A DNA stretch of 64,000 bases from Sympetrum striolatum (Eukaryota; Arthropoda; Insecta; Odonata; Libellulidae), in assembly GCA_947579665.1 (NCBI GenBank), contig OX388350.1:1116001-1180000 (forward strand). The letters are read 5' to 3'. This document shows positions 33,380-45,059 of the stretch, in pieces. The first letter of the stretch is position 1, and each line of letters opens with the position of its first letter. A model generated the notes under the pieces. It was not told the DNA's origin and did not search any database. It saw only the letters and a list, made by a program, of their open reading frames with translations. The position numbers and the translations under genes are program-made.

Positions 33380-35750
33380 ATGGTCCAATTTAGGCAACGG
33401 TCCAATATCGGCAACCTTCCCCTACATTTTCTACTTGTATTATTATATCTAAAGTACTGTTGATTGCAGTTTGTGTCGATTTAATTTGAATAGCAAGGTT
33501 TATATGTGGCTGTGAAGGAAAAGGTCATAACCGATGATTTTAACATTAGTTATTTGGTCGTAGAAATTTAAATGGGATCTATGACATAATTGTCAAAATC
33601 AAAAGGCAAAAGTACAATGAAGTTAAAAAAAGACAATCCAATTTACTAAGGAACAAACTCAGAAACTATCTTCATCTCCATATTGCTGTGAATTAAGACT
33701 GCCATTATTAAGATTGAGATCAAGTTTTTACTCCCATTTCGATACAATCCAACGCGGATTAATTGGATAATTCAACAAAAGAAGTTCATACATCACCGCT
33801 GTATAAGTTATTAAGTTTAAGAGATCGTACGCCTTATGAAGTAACAAGGAAGAAGCGTATAGCAGCGGCGATCCCATGAGAATAACTCGAATTGAATTTT
33901 CAGATCACATTTTTGCCTCTTCTCTGTACAATTTCCGTAAATTTCCCAAGACATTTGGAAGGTGCGACACTTTTTTGGGCTTCCATCTGCGTCGTGTCAA
34001 AGGTCTGCCACTCGGAAATCGGTTACTCGAAACATCTTGTTGTTTTGAAACAGAGAAATAATTAACTGGAGAGAGAACGGAGGGTGAAAAAACAGACCAA
34101 TAACATTTTCAGAAGAAGGGAGGAGTCAACTGATATACGACTTGTCATTGACGGTGTTGATCAGGATATTTGTCATGATATTATTCAAAGGAAATTTTCT
34201 CGCCCATATTTCATTTCATTCTATTGAAAAATCTCGGGGTGTAAGGCTGAACGCGTTGAAGGCAAACAAAATTTCCGTAGAATTGCATAACTTGCAATTA
34301 GGTAAGGAAATTACGTTGAAGATTCAGCTTCATATAGATTAATCACGACTTACTTTACTTATCATCAAACCTTTCTAATTAAATATTACATTTGTTTCTG
34401 TTTCTGTGTTAAATACACGCCCTAACCTCCTACTTACAGAATCTGAAAAATCCTTCAAAGATATTTTACTTTAATATTTAAAATGTTCCTATGAATCCAG
34501 TTTATTGCTTTCTCAACTTTCGAGGAAGCTATAATCAAAATATAAATAAACGGAATAATACCTTCCAACCCCTAAGGACATTATTTTTGTCATACTATAT
34601 TACCTTTAATTGAAGAATAAAAGTAATTCTTCTTGTTAGAGTTAAGAACAGAGGTGGTACATCTTACCAGTCTCTCAGGAGGCTTTTCTGAATTCAGCAG
34701 TTTCGTGACTTCCAATTTAATGCATAGTATAATATATAATAATTTTCCTTACAAATTTCGTTCATAATGGGAAAATTAGATTAGGAAATGTTTTTATTAA
34801 CTTAGCGATTCAATTTGATTTCCATAGATGATTTCCTACTCTAATGAAGGATGATTGATGATTCCGTTTGTGACCGTGCACACTCCTTGTTATTCTCGGT
34901 TTGAGATTAGAGCTTCTTCAGTATCCAAAATACAAACGATCTGTTCTGCGTTCATGTTGTCTACCGTATCATTTTATAGAACCGTAATTGTGAAAATAGA
35001 ACATATAAACATAAGAGAAATATTTAATAAGTAATGTTTAAAAATTTCAACATTCCTGGATATTTCCATGAATTCTGGATAAAATTACATCACAGACATC
35101 TTTTATTTTCTAAAAAGGATTGCGTCTTACTCGAAAACACTGAAATCCGCGCGATATTTATTGCGAAATAAAGCTTTCGACACCTTTTGCGAAATACCCC
35201 AAACGATAATTACCAATTAATTATGCTCCTTCGTGCAAGGGCATTAATCAAGCCGCCGGTTAATTAAGGCCATCGTTGGAAGGCATAAGCTTCAAATGGC
35301 TCAGCGACTGTTGTTTTCGCCAAAGTAACAGATGAGGGAAACGGCTTTTTTATTCAATCCCCGCGAATTAAAAATCCTCGTTCCCACGCACATTTCCACA
35401 TTATAATATTCGATGAGACAAATGACTACCGCACAGAGAGCTTCTTTTGTCGATCCGCTCGTGAGAACGCCAACAGGTGCAATAAATGGAAAAAGCCTTT
35501 ATTAATTCGCATTTTTCCTCAGAGCGAATCTAAGGTGGTTCGATTTTCACCCTTCGCTTGTTTTCTATATTTTACGACATCAAAGTGCGTCGATGCGGAG
35601 GCAAAAATGACGAAATATAAAGAGTCTTTGGATTTGGTTCCTCGATCCCGTTTCCTAAAGACGTCGAATCGCGCTCTTTCGGGAGATCTATCGTTTCCAT
35701 CCAAAAACACCGTGACATGAAGGACTCCATTTAAAATTTTAGCCTCCATC
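33380..35750. other. Non-coding stretch with no recognised gene
   Basis: No coding or repeat signature is recognised. The frames at 33876-34061 and 34142-34342 are short and family-less. DNA at 35,200-35,720 is somewhat GC-richer, with an open frame on each strand but no known domain. Confidence 0.4.
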
Positions 35751-35877
35751 TTTTTACTTTCTCCATATACGAAGTATAGAGAAAGTATTGTTTTCATGAA
35801 AAAATTCGACTTCGAGATTTCAACGGCAAAACATGTTTTGGGGTCCCTAGAATACGTTTTGACCATTTTCGGAATGA

Positions 35878-35901
35878 TGTCTGTGTGTATGTGTGTGTGT
35901 G

Positions 35902-35935
<34 letters not shown>

Positions 35936-35945
35936 TGTGTGTGTC
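35878..35945 (+). repeat. (GT)n microsatellite, array unit 1
   Basis: Imperfect GT/TATGT run inside the first 1.05-kb unit. The equivalent tracts in units two to four are at about 36925-36993, 37980-38031 and 38955-39054. All four sit at the same place, about 125 bp from the unit start. They differ in length and interruptions, which shows slippage after the units were duplicated. Confidence 0.95.
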
Positions 35946-36060
35946 TGTTCTTGTGGGCGCTCTAACGTAAAAACTATTGGTGGTATCGATACCAAACATC
36001 ATATATAGTACTGTGGTATGTGCTGTCAGAGTTGATTAGTTTTTGGAGTAAATCGGTCAA

Positions 36061-36937
36061 CCGGAAGTCGAGCTTCATTCATTAAAGCTCATTTCCGGTT
36101 TTCAAAATATCTCCATAAATATGATATATACGTATATTGTATTACTTATAAAAGTTTTAGAAAATGTAATTTACTATAACTTTTGTATTTATCATATTTT
36201 TGTATCACCGGCTGATTAGGAGTTATTCGTGAAAAACCGATAAACCGGAAGTAGCTGTTATGTACTTTGTGGGCACTCTAACATGAAAACCATTGGTTGT
36301 ATCAACACCAAATTTCATATATAGTACTTTGGTTGGTGTCGATAGAGTAGATTAGATTTTGGAGTGAATCATTTAACCGGAAGTTGAGCTTCATTCTTCA
36401 AAGCTCATTTCCGGTTTTCAAAATATCTCCATAAATATGATATTTAGGCATATACTATTAATTACAAACGTTTTAGAAAATAAAATTTACTATAACTTTT
36501 GTATAAAACATATTTTTATATAACAATTGTTTCGGAGTTATTTATGAAATACTGATAAACCGGAAGTTTCTGATTGTGCACTCTGAGGGCGCTCTGGGCG
36601 AAAGGCCATTTTCATCGTTTTTCATCGATCATGTCCCAAAAAACATTATTTATAATGTTTGTGACGTAAAAGATAATAATATAAAAATTCATCACTCATC
36701 TTCAAAGTTTAGATGGAATATAGAGTTCGAAATTACTGTCGTAGATAAATATTTACATCTTATATATGGAGAAAGTCATGTGCTGGCCACATCAGATTTT
36801 TACTTTCTCCATATACGTAGTATAGAGAAAGTATTGTTTTCATGAAAAAAATAGACTTCGAGATTTCAACGGAAATACATGTTTTGGGGTCCCTGGAACA
36901 CGTTTTGACCATTTTCGAAATGATGTCTGTGTGTATG

Positions 36938-36973
<36 letters not shown>

Positions 36974-38969
36974 TGTGTATGTGTGTGTTTGTGACAGTGG
37001 GCGCTCTAACGTGAAAACTATTAGTCGTATCAATACCAAAATTCATATATAGTACTGTGGTGTGTGCTGTCAGAGTTGATTAGTTTTTCAAGTAAATCGG
37101 TATACCGGAAGTCGAGCTTCATTCATTAAAGCTCATTTCCGGTTTTCAAAATATCTCCATAAATATGATACATACGTATATTGTATTACTTATAAAAGTT
37201 TTAGATAATGTGATTTACTATAACTTTTGCATTCAACCTATTTTTGTATCACCGGTTGATTAGGAGTTATTCGAGAAATACTGATAAACCGGAAGTAGCT
37301 GATTATGTACTTTGTGGGCGCTCTAACATGATACTTATTTGTCGGATCATCACCAAATATCATATATAGTATTTTGGTTGGTGTCGTTAGAGTTGATTAG
37401 ATTTTGGAGTAAATCAGTTAACCGGAAGTTGAGCTTCATTCTTCAAAGCTCATTTCCGGTTTTCAAAATATCTCCATAAATATGGTATTTAGGTATATAC
37501 TATTATTTATAAATGTTTTAGAAAATGTAATTTACTATAACTTTTGTTTGAAACATATTTTCGTATCACTGATTGTTTAGGAGTTATTCATGTAATACTG
37601 ATAAACCGGAAGTTGCTGATTATGTACTTTGTGAGCGCTCTGGGCGCTGTGGGCGAAAGGCCAATTTCATCGTTTTTCATCGAACATGTCCCGAAAAACA
37701 TTATTTATAATGTTTGTGACGTAAAAGATAATAATATAAAAATTCATCACTCATCTTCAAAGTTTAGATGGAATATAGAGTTCGAAATTACTGTCGTAGA
37801 TAAATATTTACATCTTATATATGGAGAAAGTCATGTGCTGGCCACATCAGATTTTTACTTTCTCCATATACGTAGTATAGAGAAAGTATTGTTTTCATGA
37901 AAAAATTCGACTTCGAGATTTCAACGGAAATACATGTTTTGGGGTCCCTAGAACACGTTTTGACCATTTTCGGAATGATGTCTGTGTGTATGTGTGAGTG
38001 TGTGTGTGTGTGTGTGTATGTGTGTGTGTGATAGTGGACGCTCTAACATGAAAACCATTGGTTGTATCAACACCAAATTTCATATATAGTACTGTGGTGT
38101 GTGCTGTCAGAGTTGATTAGGTTTTGGAGTAAATCGGTCAACCGGAAGTCGAGCTTTATTCATTAAAGCGCATTTCCGGTTTTCAAAATATCTCCATAAA
38201 TATGATATATACGTATATTGTATTACATATAAAAGTTTTAGATAATGTAATTTACTATAACTTTTGTATTTAACATATTTTTGTATCACCGGTTGATTAG
38301 GAGTTATTCGTGAAACACTGATAAACCGGAAGAAGATGATTATGTACTTTGTGGGCGCTCTAACATGAAAACTATTTGGCGGATCAACACCAAATTTCAT
38401 ATGTAGTTCTTCTATTACAGTGTTTAGAGTTGATTAGTTTTTGGAGTAAATCAGTTAACCGGAAGTTGAGCTTCATTCTTCAAAGCTCATTTCCGGTTTT
38501 CAAAATATCTCCATAAATATGGTATTTAGGTATATACTATTATTTATAAATGTTTTAGAAAATGTAATTTACTATAACTTTTGTATGAAACATATTTTCG
38601 TATAACTGATTGTTTAGGAGTTATTCCTGAAATACTGATAAACCGTAAGTTGCTGATTATGTACTTTGTGGGCGCTCTGGGCTCTATGGGCGAAAGGCCA
38701 GTTTCATCGTTTTTCATCCAGCATGTCCCGAACAACATTATTTATAATGTTTAGAGTTCGAAATTACTGTCGTAGATAAGTATTTACATCTTATATATGG
38801 AGAAAGTCATGTGCTGGCCACATCAGATTTTTACTTTCTCCATATACGAAGTATAGAGAAAGTATTGTTTTCATGAAAAAATTCGACTTCGAGATTTCAA
38901 CGGAAATACATGTTTTGGGGTCCCTAGAACACGTTTTGACCATTTTCGGAATGATGTCTGTGTGTATGT

Positions 38970-39000
<31 letters not shown>

Positions 39001-39518
39001 AGTGTGTGTGTGTGTGTGTGTGTGAGTGTGTGTGTGTGTATGTGTGTGTGTGATAGTGGGCGCTCTAACGTAAAAACTATTAGTCGTATCAATACCAAAC
39101 TTCATATATAGTAGTGGTATGTGTGCTGTCAGAGTTGATTAGTTTTTGGAGTAAATCGCTTGACCGGAAGTCGAGCTTTATTCATTAAAGCTCATTTCCG
39201 GTTTTCAAAATATCTCCATAAATATGATATATACGTATATTGTATTACTTATAAAAGTTTTAGATAATGTAATTTACTATAACTTTTGTATATAATATAT
39301 TTTTGTATCACCGGTTGATTAGGAGTTATTCGTGAAATACTGATAAAACGGAAGAAGATGATTATGTACTTTGTGGGCGCTCTAACATGAAAACTAATTG
39401 TCGGATCAACACCAAATTTCATATATTGTAGTTGCATTACAGTCGTTAGAGTTGATTAGTTTTTGGAGTAAATCGGTCAACCGGAAGTTGAGCTTTATTC
39501 TTCAAAGCTCATTTCCGG
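36061..39518. repeat. Eight copies of a CCGGAA/TTCCGG hairpin
   Basis: CCGGAAGTCGAGCTT or CCGGAAGTTGAGCTT, followed about 7 nt later by AAAGCTCATTTCCGG, occurs at 36061, 36377, 37105, 37422, 38142, 38459, 39164 and 39481. The 6+6-bp stem (with an unpaired bulge) is intact in all or nearly all copies. One copy (38142) has AAAGCGC in place of AAAGCTC. Two copies lie in each 1.05-kb unit, always 316-317 nt apart. Confidence 0.9.
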
Positions 39519-39911
39519 TTTTCAAAATATCTCCATAAATATGATATTTAGGTATATACTATTAATTATAAATGTTTTAGAAAATACTATTTACTATAAC
39601 TTTTGTTTGAAACATATTTTAGTATCACTGATTGTTTAGGAGTTATTCATGAAATACTGATAAACCGGAAGTTGCTGATTATGTACTTTGTGGGCGCTCT
39701 GGGCTCTATGGGAGAAGGCCAAATTCAACTTTTTTCATCGAACATGTCCTGAAAAACATGATTTGTAATGTTTGTGACGGAAAAGATAATAATATATAAA
39801 TTAATCACTCATATTCAAAGTTTAGATGGAATATAGAGTTCGAAATTACTGTCGTAGATAAATATTTTCATCTTATGTATGGAGAAAGTCATGTGCTGGC
39901 CACATCAGATT

Positions 39912-40470
39912 TTTTTCTCTTGCCTTCAAACCTGTATTCTCATTAAGGAACGCTTAGTTTCGCAGATGAACGTCGCACATGTTGTCGGGGAAATTCCTCT
40001 GCTTTATTTTGGTCAGTTGTAGTACTTTAATGCGTAAATACCTGGCTATATAGTACAATCGTTGGATTATCTGCAAGTTAAAATAGAAATAACGTATTAA
40101 AGCATTGATAAATATAATTCTTTCTTCACTGAGGACTTTCATTAATTCGCTTCATAGAAAAGAAGATTTTGAAGCTCTTCGAAGGAAGCGAACATTGCAT
40201 AAAATAAGTAATGATTATAGGAATTCATTAGAATATGTACTGAATTCTGGTATGCTTTTCAAGTAATAAAATTCTCTGATCTTTCTTTACGTGGGTAAAG
40301 TCAGAATTTGTAGTAACCTGTGCGCTGTATTCTTTACAGTAGAAACGGTTACTTTAAGACAAAATTGCTAATTTTTGCTTTATAATGAAGATCTGCATTA
40401 TAAACGTCAGCTCGAAAATGACGGGTTATTTTTTTTTAGAGTTAAATTATGGATGATTTATAATTTAACT
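39912..40470. other. Unique AT-rich DNA
   Basis: I see no gene or repeat between the end of the tandem array and the next SINE. Confidence 0.4.
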
Positions 40471-40474
40471 GTAG

Positions 40475-40592
40475 CTGTACGAGAGGAGAAAAATAGCGAC
40501 TTGGCTGGGACTTGAACCCAGGTCTTTGAACCACTGAACTAACGAGCCACGTTCTTTTTCCATTCTGTAAATGGGGACTTAAATACATCATT
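40475..40592 (-). mobile_element. tRNA-derived SINE, family A, copy 4
   Basis: The reverse strand gives a CATTTACAGAATGGAAAAAG 5' extension, a GTGGCTCGTTAGTTCAGTGG segment holding box A, and box B with family body TGGGTTCAAGTCCCAGCC. The CGCTATTTTTCTCCTCTCGT body stretch follows. The order matches copy 1 at 8845-9058, confirming that the segment before box A is part of the element. Confidence 0.75.
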
Positions 40593-40594
40593 TG

Positions 40595-41495
40595 TAAGAT
40601 TTAATTGTAATTTTATTTTGTAAATGGTAATATATTACACTGGTTTCCTTCACAAAAAGATTATTTTACCCAAAATGTTACAAAAAACAATTATCACCAA
40701 AATAGAGTAAAGAATCACATTATCCGACCCAATTATAATTTTTTTTCAAAATAAAAGCCCAAATCGTAAATTTGAGTTATTTACTCTTAACCTCAGGTGG
40801 AAATTGTTGTTTATTCTCTTTAGATTTCTATTTGTCTAATTATCAAGTGGAACTGTTGTAAAATCACTAGTTACTCTTGATAATAACTAGAAACGCGTTA
40901 GTTAGCACCGTAACACCTCATCTTTGGCGAGTTTTTTCAATAATATGCATTTTATTAAAACGTAACATGTGATTGAAAGCGGCCGTAAACAGAAAAGCTG
41001 ACGTCCTGCATTCTTCATTTTGTGTTGCTGCTAACCACCATACTTTTCGATTAAATACTCGTTCGGTGGGACAATTGCAACGCGAGGGTAGACTTTTCAG
41101 ACGAATGAAAGTGCGTGTAAAGCGGTTGGTGGTGTCGCCATTTGACTCTCGAGGGGGGCGCAGATCGATTGCAGGCAAAAGCGGGATTCCCGTAAAACAC
41201 TGGAGACTTGCTTCGGCCCATGGAGACGCTGGAAAAGTCCGCTCCGAGACAGAGGATGAGGCCCGCAAAAGGTCTCTCGTGTTGACTTAAGCGTTCCTCA
41301 AAAGTCGTTCTTTCAGGTCCGTCAACTATGCAGTCCTTAAAATAGATTTCGAAATAATACGAAGACTTTTACAGGAAAGGAACTAATACGAGCAAAAGAA
41401 CGACGTTAACGTACCAAGTACCCAACTTTCAAGACATAGGAACAGATTTGAAATCGATAAATTACACAGTCACCGAGGAGTTTGCGCAACTATTA
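40595..41495. other. Non-coding DNA with a GC-richer patch
   Basis: Overlapping frames of 116 codons (-) at 40918-41268 and 105 codons (+) at 40973-41290 lie in a GC-richer island. Neither shows a family signature, and no convincing splice sites frame them. One of them could be part of a real gene, but I cannot support that. Confidence 0.35.
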
Positions 41496-41499
41496 AAAG

Positions 41500-41760
41500 A
41501 ACTGATAAAGAAAAGACACGAAAAGAAACTTTTATAAAGTTACGCCGGCCTCTATCATATGGATCGGAATGCTGAGCACAGAAAAAAGGGCAAAAGTATG
41601 AAACAAGAAGCTGAAATGCGGTTTCTTAGATCGGAAAAAGGTTGTAATGGTAAAGATAAAATGGGATGAAGTAAAGTACGACAACAAGAGAATTTTAAAA
41701 CGAAAAAATGGTAGTACATAGCAAGAGTTTAATTTTTTTCTTTCTCATTTGTTTCCGCGG
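41500..41760 (+). pseudogene. LINE C-terminal fragment
   Basis: Forward frames with shifts read LRRPLSYGSECWAQKKG (about 41,540-41,592) followed by a fragment like EMRFLRSEKG (about 41,614-41,645). This is the invariant RP-L-YG-E-W ... EMR-LRW region located after the reverse transcriptase in one large group of insect LINEs. It is the same group as, or close to, the elements at 22190 and 63100. Only about 80 codons' worth can be seen. Both ends are undefined. Confidence 0.65.
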
Positions 41761-42079
41761 ACCACTTAGGGTCTATTTTATACTATCCCTCTTTATACTC
41801 TCTTCAGTTTTGGCTTTTATTTTCATCCGATTTTTCTCTAAAATCAGTAAATAATAAATCAGTGTATGAATTTACAGAGACTTGTCAATCCCTCATTAGA
41901 GCTGCAGGTGGGAATTTTGGCGGACGACAACTGATGGCCAAACCCCCGACCAAGCCCTCCTGAATAGATTTTTCATTCCACATTCCATCGAATTTACTTT
42001 CTTTCAATTCTTCATATATACATAGTCGTCTAAAATTTATCACATTTGTTTAAATATGCAACCGTTTAAATACCACACT

Positions 42080-42132
42080 TCGTCTGCAGCGGTGGAAGCG
42101 ACATTGAGGACATAGGTTCGAATCCTGATCAG
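42080..42132 (+). repeat. tRNA-like head remnant
   Basis: GTCTGCAGCGGTGG (about 42082-42095) resembles box A and ATAGGTTCGAATCCTGATC (42112-42130) contains a near-consensus box B. The spacing is shorter than in a normal tRNA. No acceptor stem is visible, so this is a SINE head or tRNA pseudogene. Confidence 0.5.
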
Positions 42133-42134
42133 AA

Positions 42135-44390
42135 CATGGTTATTGTTACTTGCGGTCTCCTTGCATGCAAATCCAAACAATAAAGACTTTATAATGAAAA
42201 TTATCCTCAAATATCTGTTAAAATATCAATATATAGATACCCTCTAAAAATCAACGTACAACATGTTTTAGTTTGTCCTTTTTGTCAAATATTGCATATA
42301 ATTCAACTATTAGTTTTTCTCCAATTAGCAACACACGCTTCAACTTCCCGTGTAATTAAGTCGACATTAATTTGGGGAATTTATACAAGTGCATATTCTA
42401 AAATGAAGGACAAAAGGATGAATGATTTGAAAATCATTCATATACTGCGCAATAATTAAATTATTTGTAATTTTGACGTGCATTTTCAAGTTAAAATAAC
42501 TTCGTTTAAGATAAATAAATATAAGTATTTCAATGTTCGTAGAATCTTCAAATACTAAGAAGTGTCGTTTTTCGTTGCATCTCATTGCGAACAATTAAAT
42601 ACATGAGAATATGCTATGCAATGAAGTAAATGAAATTATGAATGCAAGTATCTCATGAATTGATTTTTTTATTGTGAATGTGAATTTTCAGGACTAAACA
42701 AGAGATTCCACTGTGTGCTGTGTGATTTCGTATGATTTGATATGTGAAATAATAACGAATTATGGCGTCATTTCATTTCAAAATTTTTATCCTTTTTTGA
42801 CAAATCATTCTTAGTATCTGTAGAAAATAATTATAGTTAGCTAAAAAGCGACACAGCATTTGTGCCGGATGGTAATGCTATTAATGACAGTTAAAATTGC
42901 ACTTCTTGGGCATCGAATTTCCTTCCTATGTCCCGAGAAGCGGAAGTTGAAGAGTCATATATTAAACGGTGATGTCCCGTCTGTATTCAACCTGGTTAGA
43001 AATCTTGGTCACACTTTTCAGATAAAAAGCGACGCCTAATGTATTGAAAAATAATACATAATTCACTTACCTAAGTAGAGGCCCATTGCCTTTACAGGAA
43101 ATGGTCATCTCTTAAGTTATGGACGGGTCTGAAAAAGAAATATCACCATCATTAATTATGCTATCTCGGCTTGGTGAAAACCATTCAGTGCATTATAATC
43201 ATCAAAAATTCACGTCAATAATAAAAAAACTATTTATATTACCATGAGAATATAATCATGTTAAATGTAAGTAACTTAAATAAAACGATCTTTCATCATC
43301 AGCCCATTATTCGATACGCAGTACATAAGTACTGAGATAGATATTTGAGATACTTCGTATGCGAATATTTTGATCTACCGAGTTATTTTACATTCATAAA
43401 TCAACGATAAAGTTACATAAATTACACTTTTATGTATAAATGGAAAGAAATACCATTTTAGTGGATTCGTTTCTTAATGTGCCACCTCTCGCATAAAAAA
43501 TCTCATTTCTATTTCTAAATCGATCGAAATTTATATTTAGGAAGTCCTCTACCAATATCTGTTTTCCACAAAAATGGCTTGTATGACAAGAAAGAAGGAA
43601 AAATAAATGCAAGGATATTTGCCTTTTTATATTACAGGAGAAAAATTCTTTGATATGAATATATTAAGCGGCTGAATAACCAAGAATCAATCACTACATG
43701 CAAGAATATATACAAAATCGTCCACCCAATTAATAATACGAGTTGAAATTCTCCTAAATTATATCAATCCGCCATATTTCTGCTGCATAACGTTAGAGAA
43801 TATTTCGGCACCTTTATGAGTAAATGTCTGATTTGAAAGAGGTCAAGATGCTTCTTCAGAAAACGAATGGAGATACACAACCTCTAGCGGAGAATACAAT
43901 CTAATGAGCCAGAAAAGAGTTCTAACTATTTCTGTTTGTCAACAAGAGAGCTTTGAAAATAAGGCAGACAAGTTTGAAGAGGACAGGTTTGGTGCGATGG
44001 GACACTAATTTGCCTCGTTCAGGATTTATACATTAGAGGGAAGTGTGGAAAACCCTGGAAATTGCATCTCGAAATGAATGTAATACGGAAAGCGATTCAT
44101 TTGGTTAAAATTTCTACAACAACACAGAAAGTGTTTAAAAAATGCAGACGGTAGAAGAGAAAGGAGGGAACCTCGGCTGTAAAAGTAGGAAAAGTGCGCC
44201 AACGGAGGAATTGATAGGTTTCGAGTCGAGAATTAATGGTGCTCACTTAAAATTATAATTCAATCCGCAAAATTACCGAAAAAAAGTTTTATACTCTCTA
44301 AGTCGTTAGACGGCTGGCAAAATGAAAAGTCTAAATAAAGTTAAAATTAAAGAAATCAATTCGAGTGTTACTTGGTGGAACTTCATTTAA
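42135..44390. other. Non-coding stretch with no recognised gene
   Basis: AT-rich DNA in which I see no coding frame with a family signature, and no repeat that recurs elsewhere in the window. Confidence 0.4.
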
Positions 44391-44393
44391 AAA

Positions 44394-44453
44394 AAAACAT
44401 AAACACGCTTGTACTAAAAAAATGTGGAATTAGTACAAGTGTGTTTGTGTTTT
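44394..44453 (+). repeat. 24-bp stem hairpin
   Basis: Arms 44394-44417 and 44430-44453 enclose a 12-nt loop. The arms match at 22 of 24 positions as DNA. If the forward strand is transcribed, both exceptions become G-U pairs, so the RNA stem is unbroken. A/T runs outside allow further weak pairing. It may be a microRNA-like or small palindromic-element hairpin. No flanking gene is visible. Confidence 0.75.
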
Positions 44454-44978
44454 TATTTTTGGCGTTTTTTTTTTAAAGTTAAAATTCTTTATATTCAGAA
44501 CTTGTTCGTGCATAAAGATTGAAATTCCTCTACTCACCTATTGTGGTGTTTTGTGTTTTTAAATAAAAGTTGCATAGTCTTTAAAAATGTATATTTTGGT
44601 ATGGATTGATTAATAAAATAGCATTCTTTTAATAACAGTTTCAATTCACTTTTTGAGTTTAAGTTAAGAGCTCAAGATCTCTTCATTTTATGGTCCGATT
44701 TAGTTTTCCTGTTGAATCAATTACTCATTATTCACAATAAACTGCCACCTGGCTCACAGCTTACTTGCAGTTTATCACATAATAATAATAATAATTATGT
44801 TGATATTTCTTTAGATATATAGAGGTTCCATTAGCTGGCTTATACATATCTTTGTCAGTAATTTCTTTATTATAATGTGCAGATTATATTCAAATCTTTT
44901 TCTCTATTGCCATTGAACAAACTTATAAGCCGTTGATATTCTTCTTTTATGAATATTTATACAGCATTTTTAATCCAG

Positions 44979-45056
44979 GTAAAAAGTGCGTGGCCTGCGG
45001 AGAACTGCCGGAGATCCGAATTGCCTCTTCAAATTGAAACTGAGGTCGAGAAAAAG
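44979..45056 (+). other. Possible 78-nt internal exon
   Basis: A GC-richer island lies between a T-rich tract ending TTTTAATCCAG and the strong donor AAAAAG|GTGAGT. Its length is exactly 26 codons, and one frame is open throughout (VKSAWPAENCRRSE..., ending in EKK). Composition differs clearly from the AT-rich flanks. I do not recognise the peptide and see no partner exons, so this stays a candidate. Confidence 0.25.
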
Positions 45057-45059
45057 GTG

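Larger units (their letters stand above)
35755..39911. repeat. Tandem array of four units of about 1.05 kb
   Basis: Each unit begins TACTTTCTCCATATACG at 35755, 36801, 37856 and 38832. Steps are 1046, 1055 and 976 bp, with the last unit ending near 39911. The start forms a hairpin with GTATAGAGAAAGTA just downstream, and the unit's end (TATATATGGAGAAAGT) is the inverse of its start. Each unit then has a well-conserved segment with TTTTGGGGTCCCT, a (GT)n tract, and about 316-nt sub-repeats that start at GTGGGCGCTCTAAC or variants (35953, 36269, 36585 in unit one). The sub-repeats share a CCGGAAGT...ATTTCCGG hairpin and a TCCATAAATATGATAT block. Frames across the array (THTHTHT runs, or the NIIYNVCDVKDNNIKIHH frame in two units) are consequences of repetition. 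Whether it is a mobile element with inverted ends that became tandem, or a satellite, is open. Confidence 0.9.

Noticed and set aside
36576..37900. Conserved 85-residue peptide in two frames (36576-36845 and 37544-37900)
   Set aside because: Both copies lie at the same place in successive tandem units, so conservation simply follows from duplication. Unit four has a deletion there, and the frame is not maintained.
35519..39105. Reverse-strand frames with long THTHTHT runs
   Set aside because: They are readings through (GT)n microsatellites in a tandem array. The sequence outside the run also belongs to the repeat unit, so there is no evidence of a protein.
40918..41290. Overlapping 116- and 105-codon frames
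   Set aside because: Opposite-strand overlap in a local GC-rich island, with no domain, splice sites or promoter signals to favour either one.
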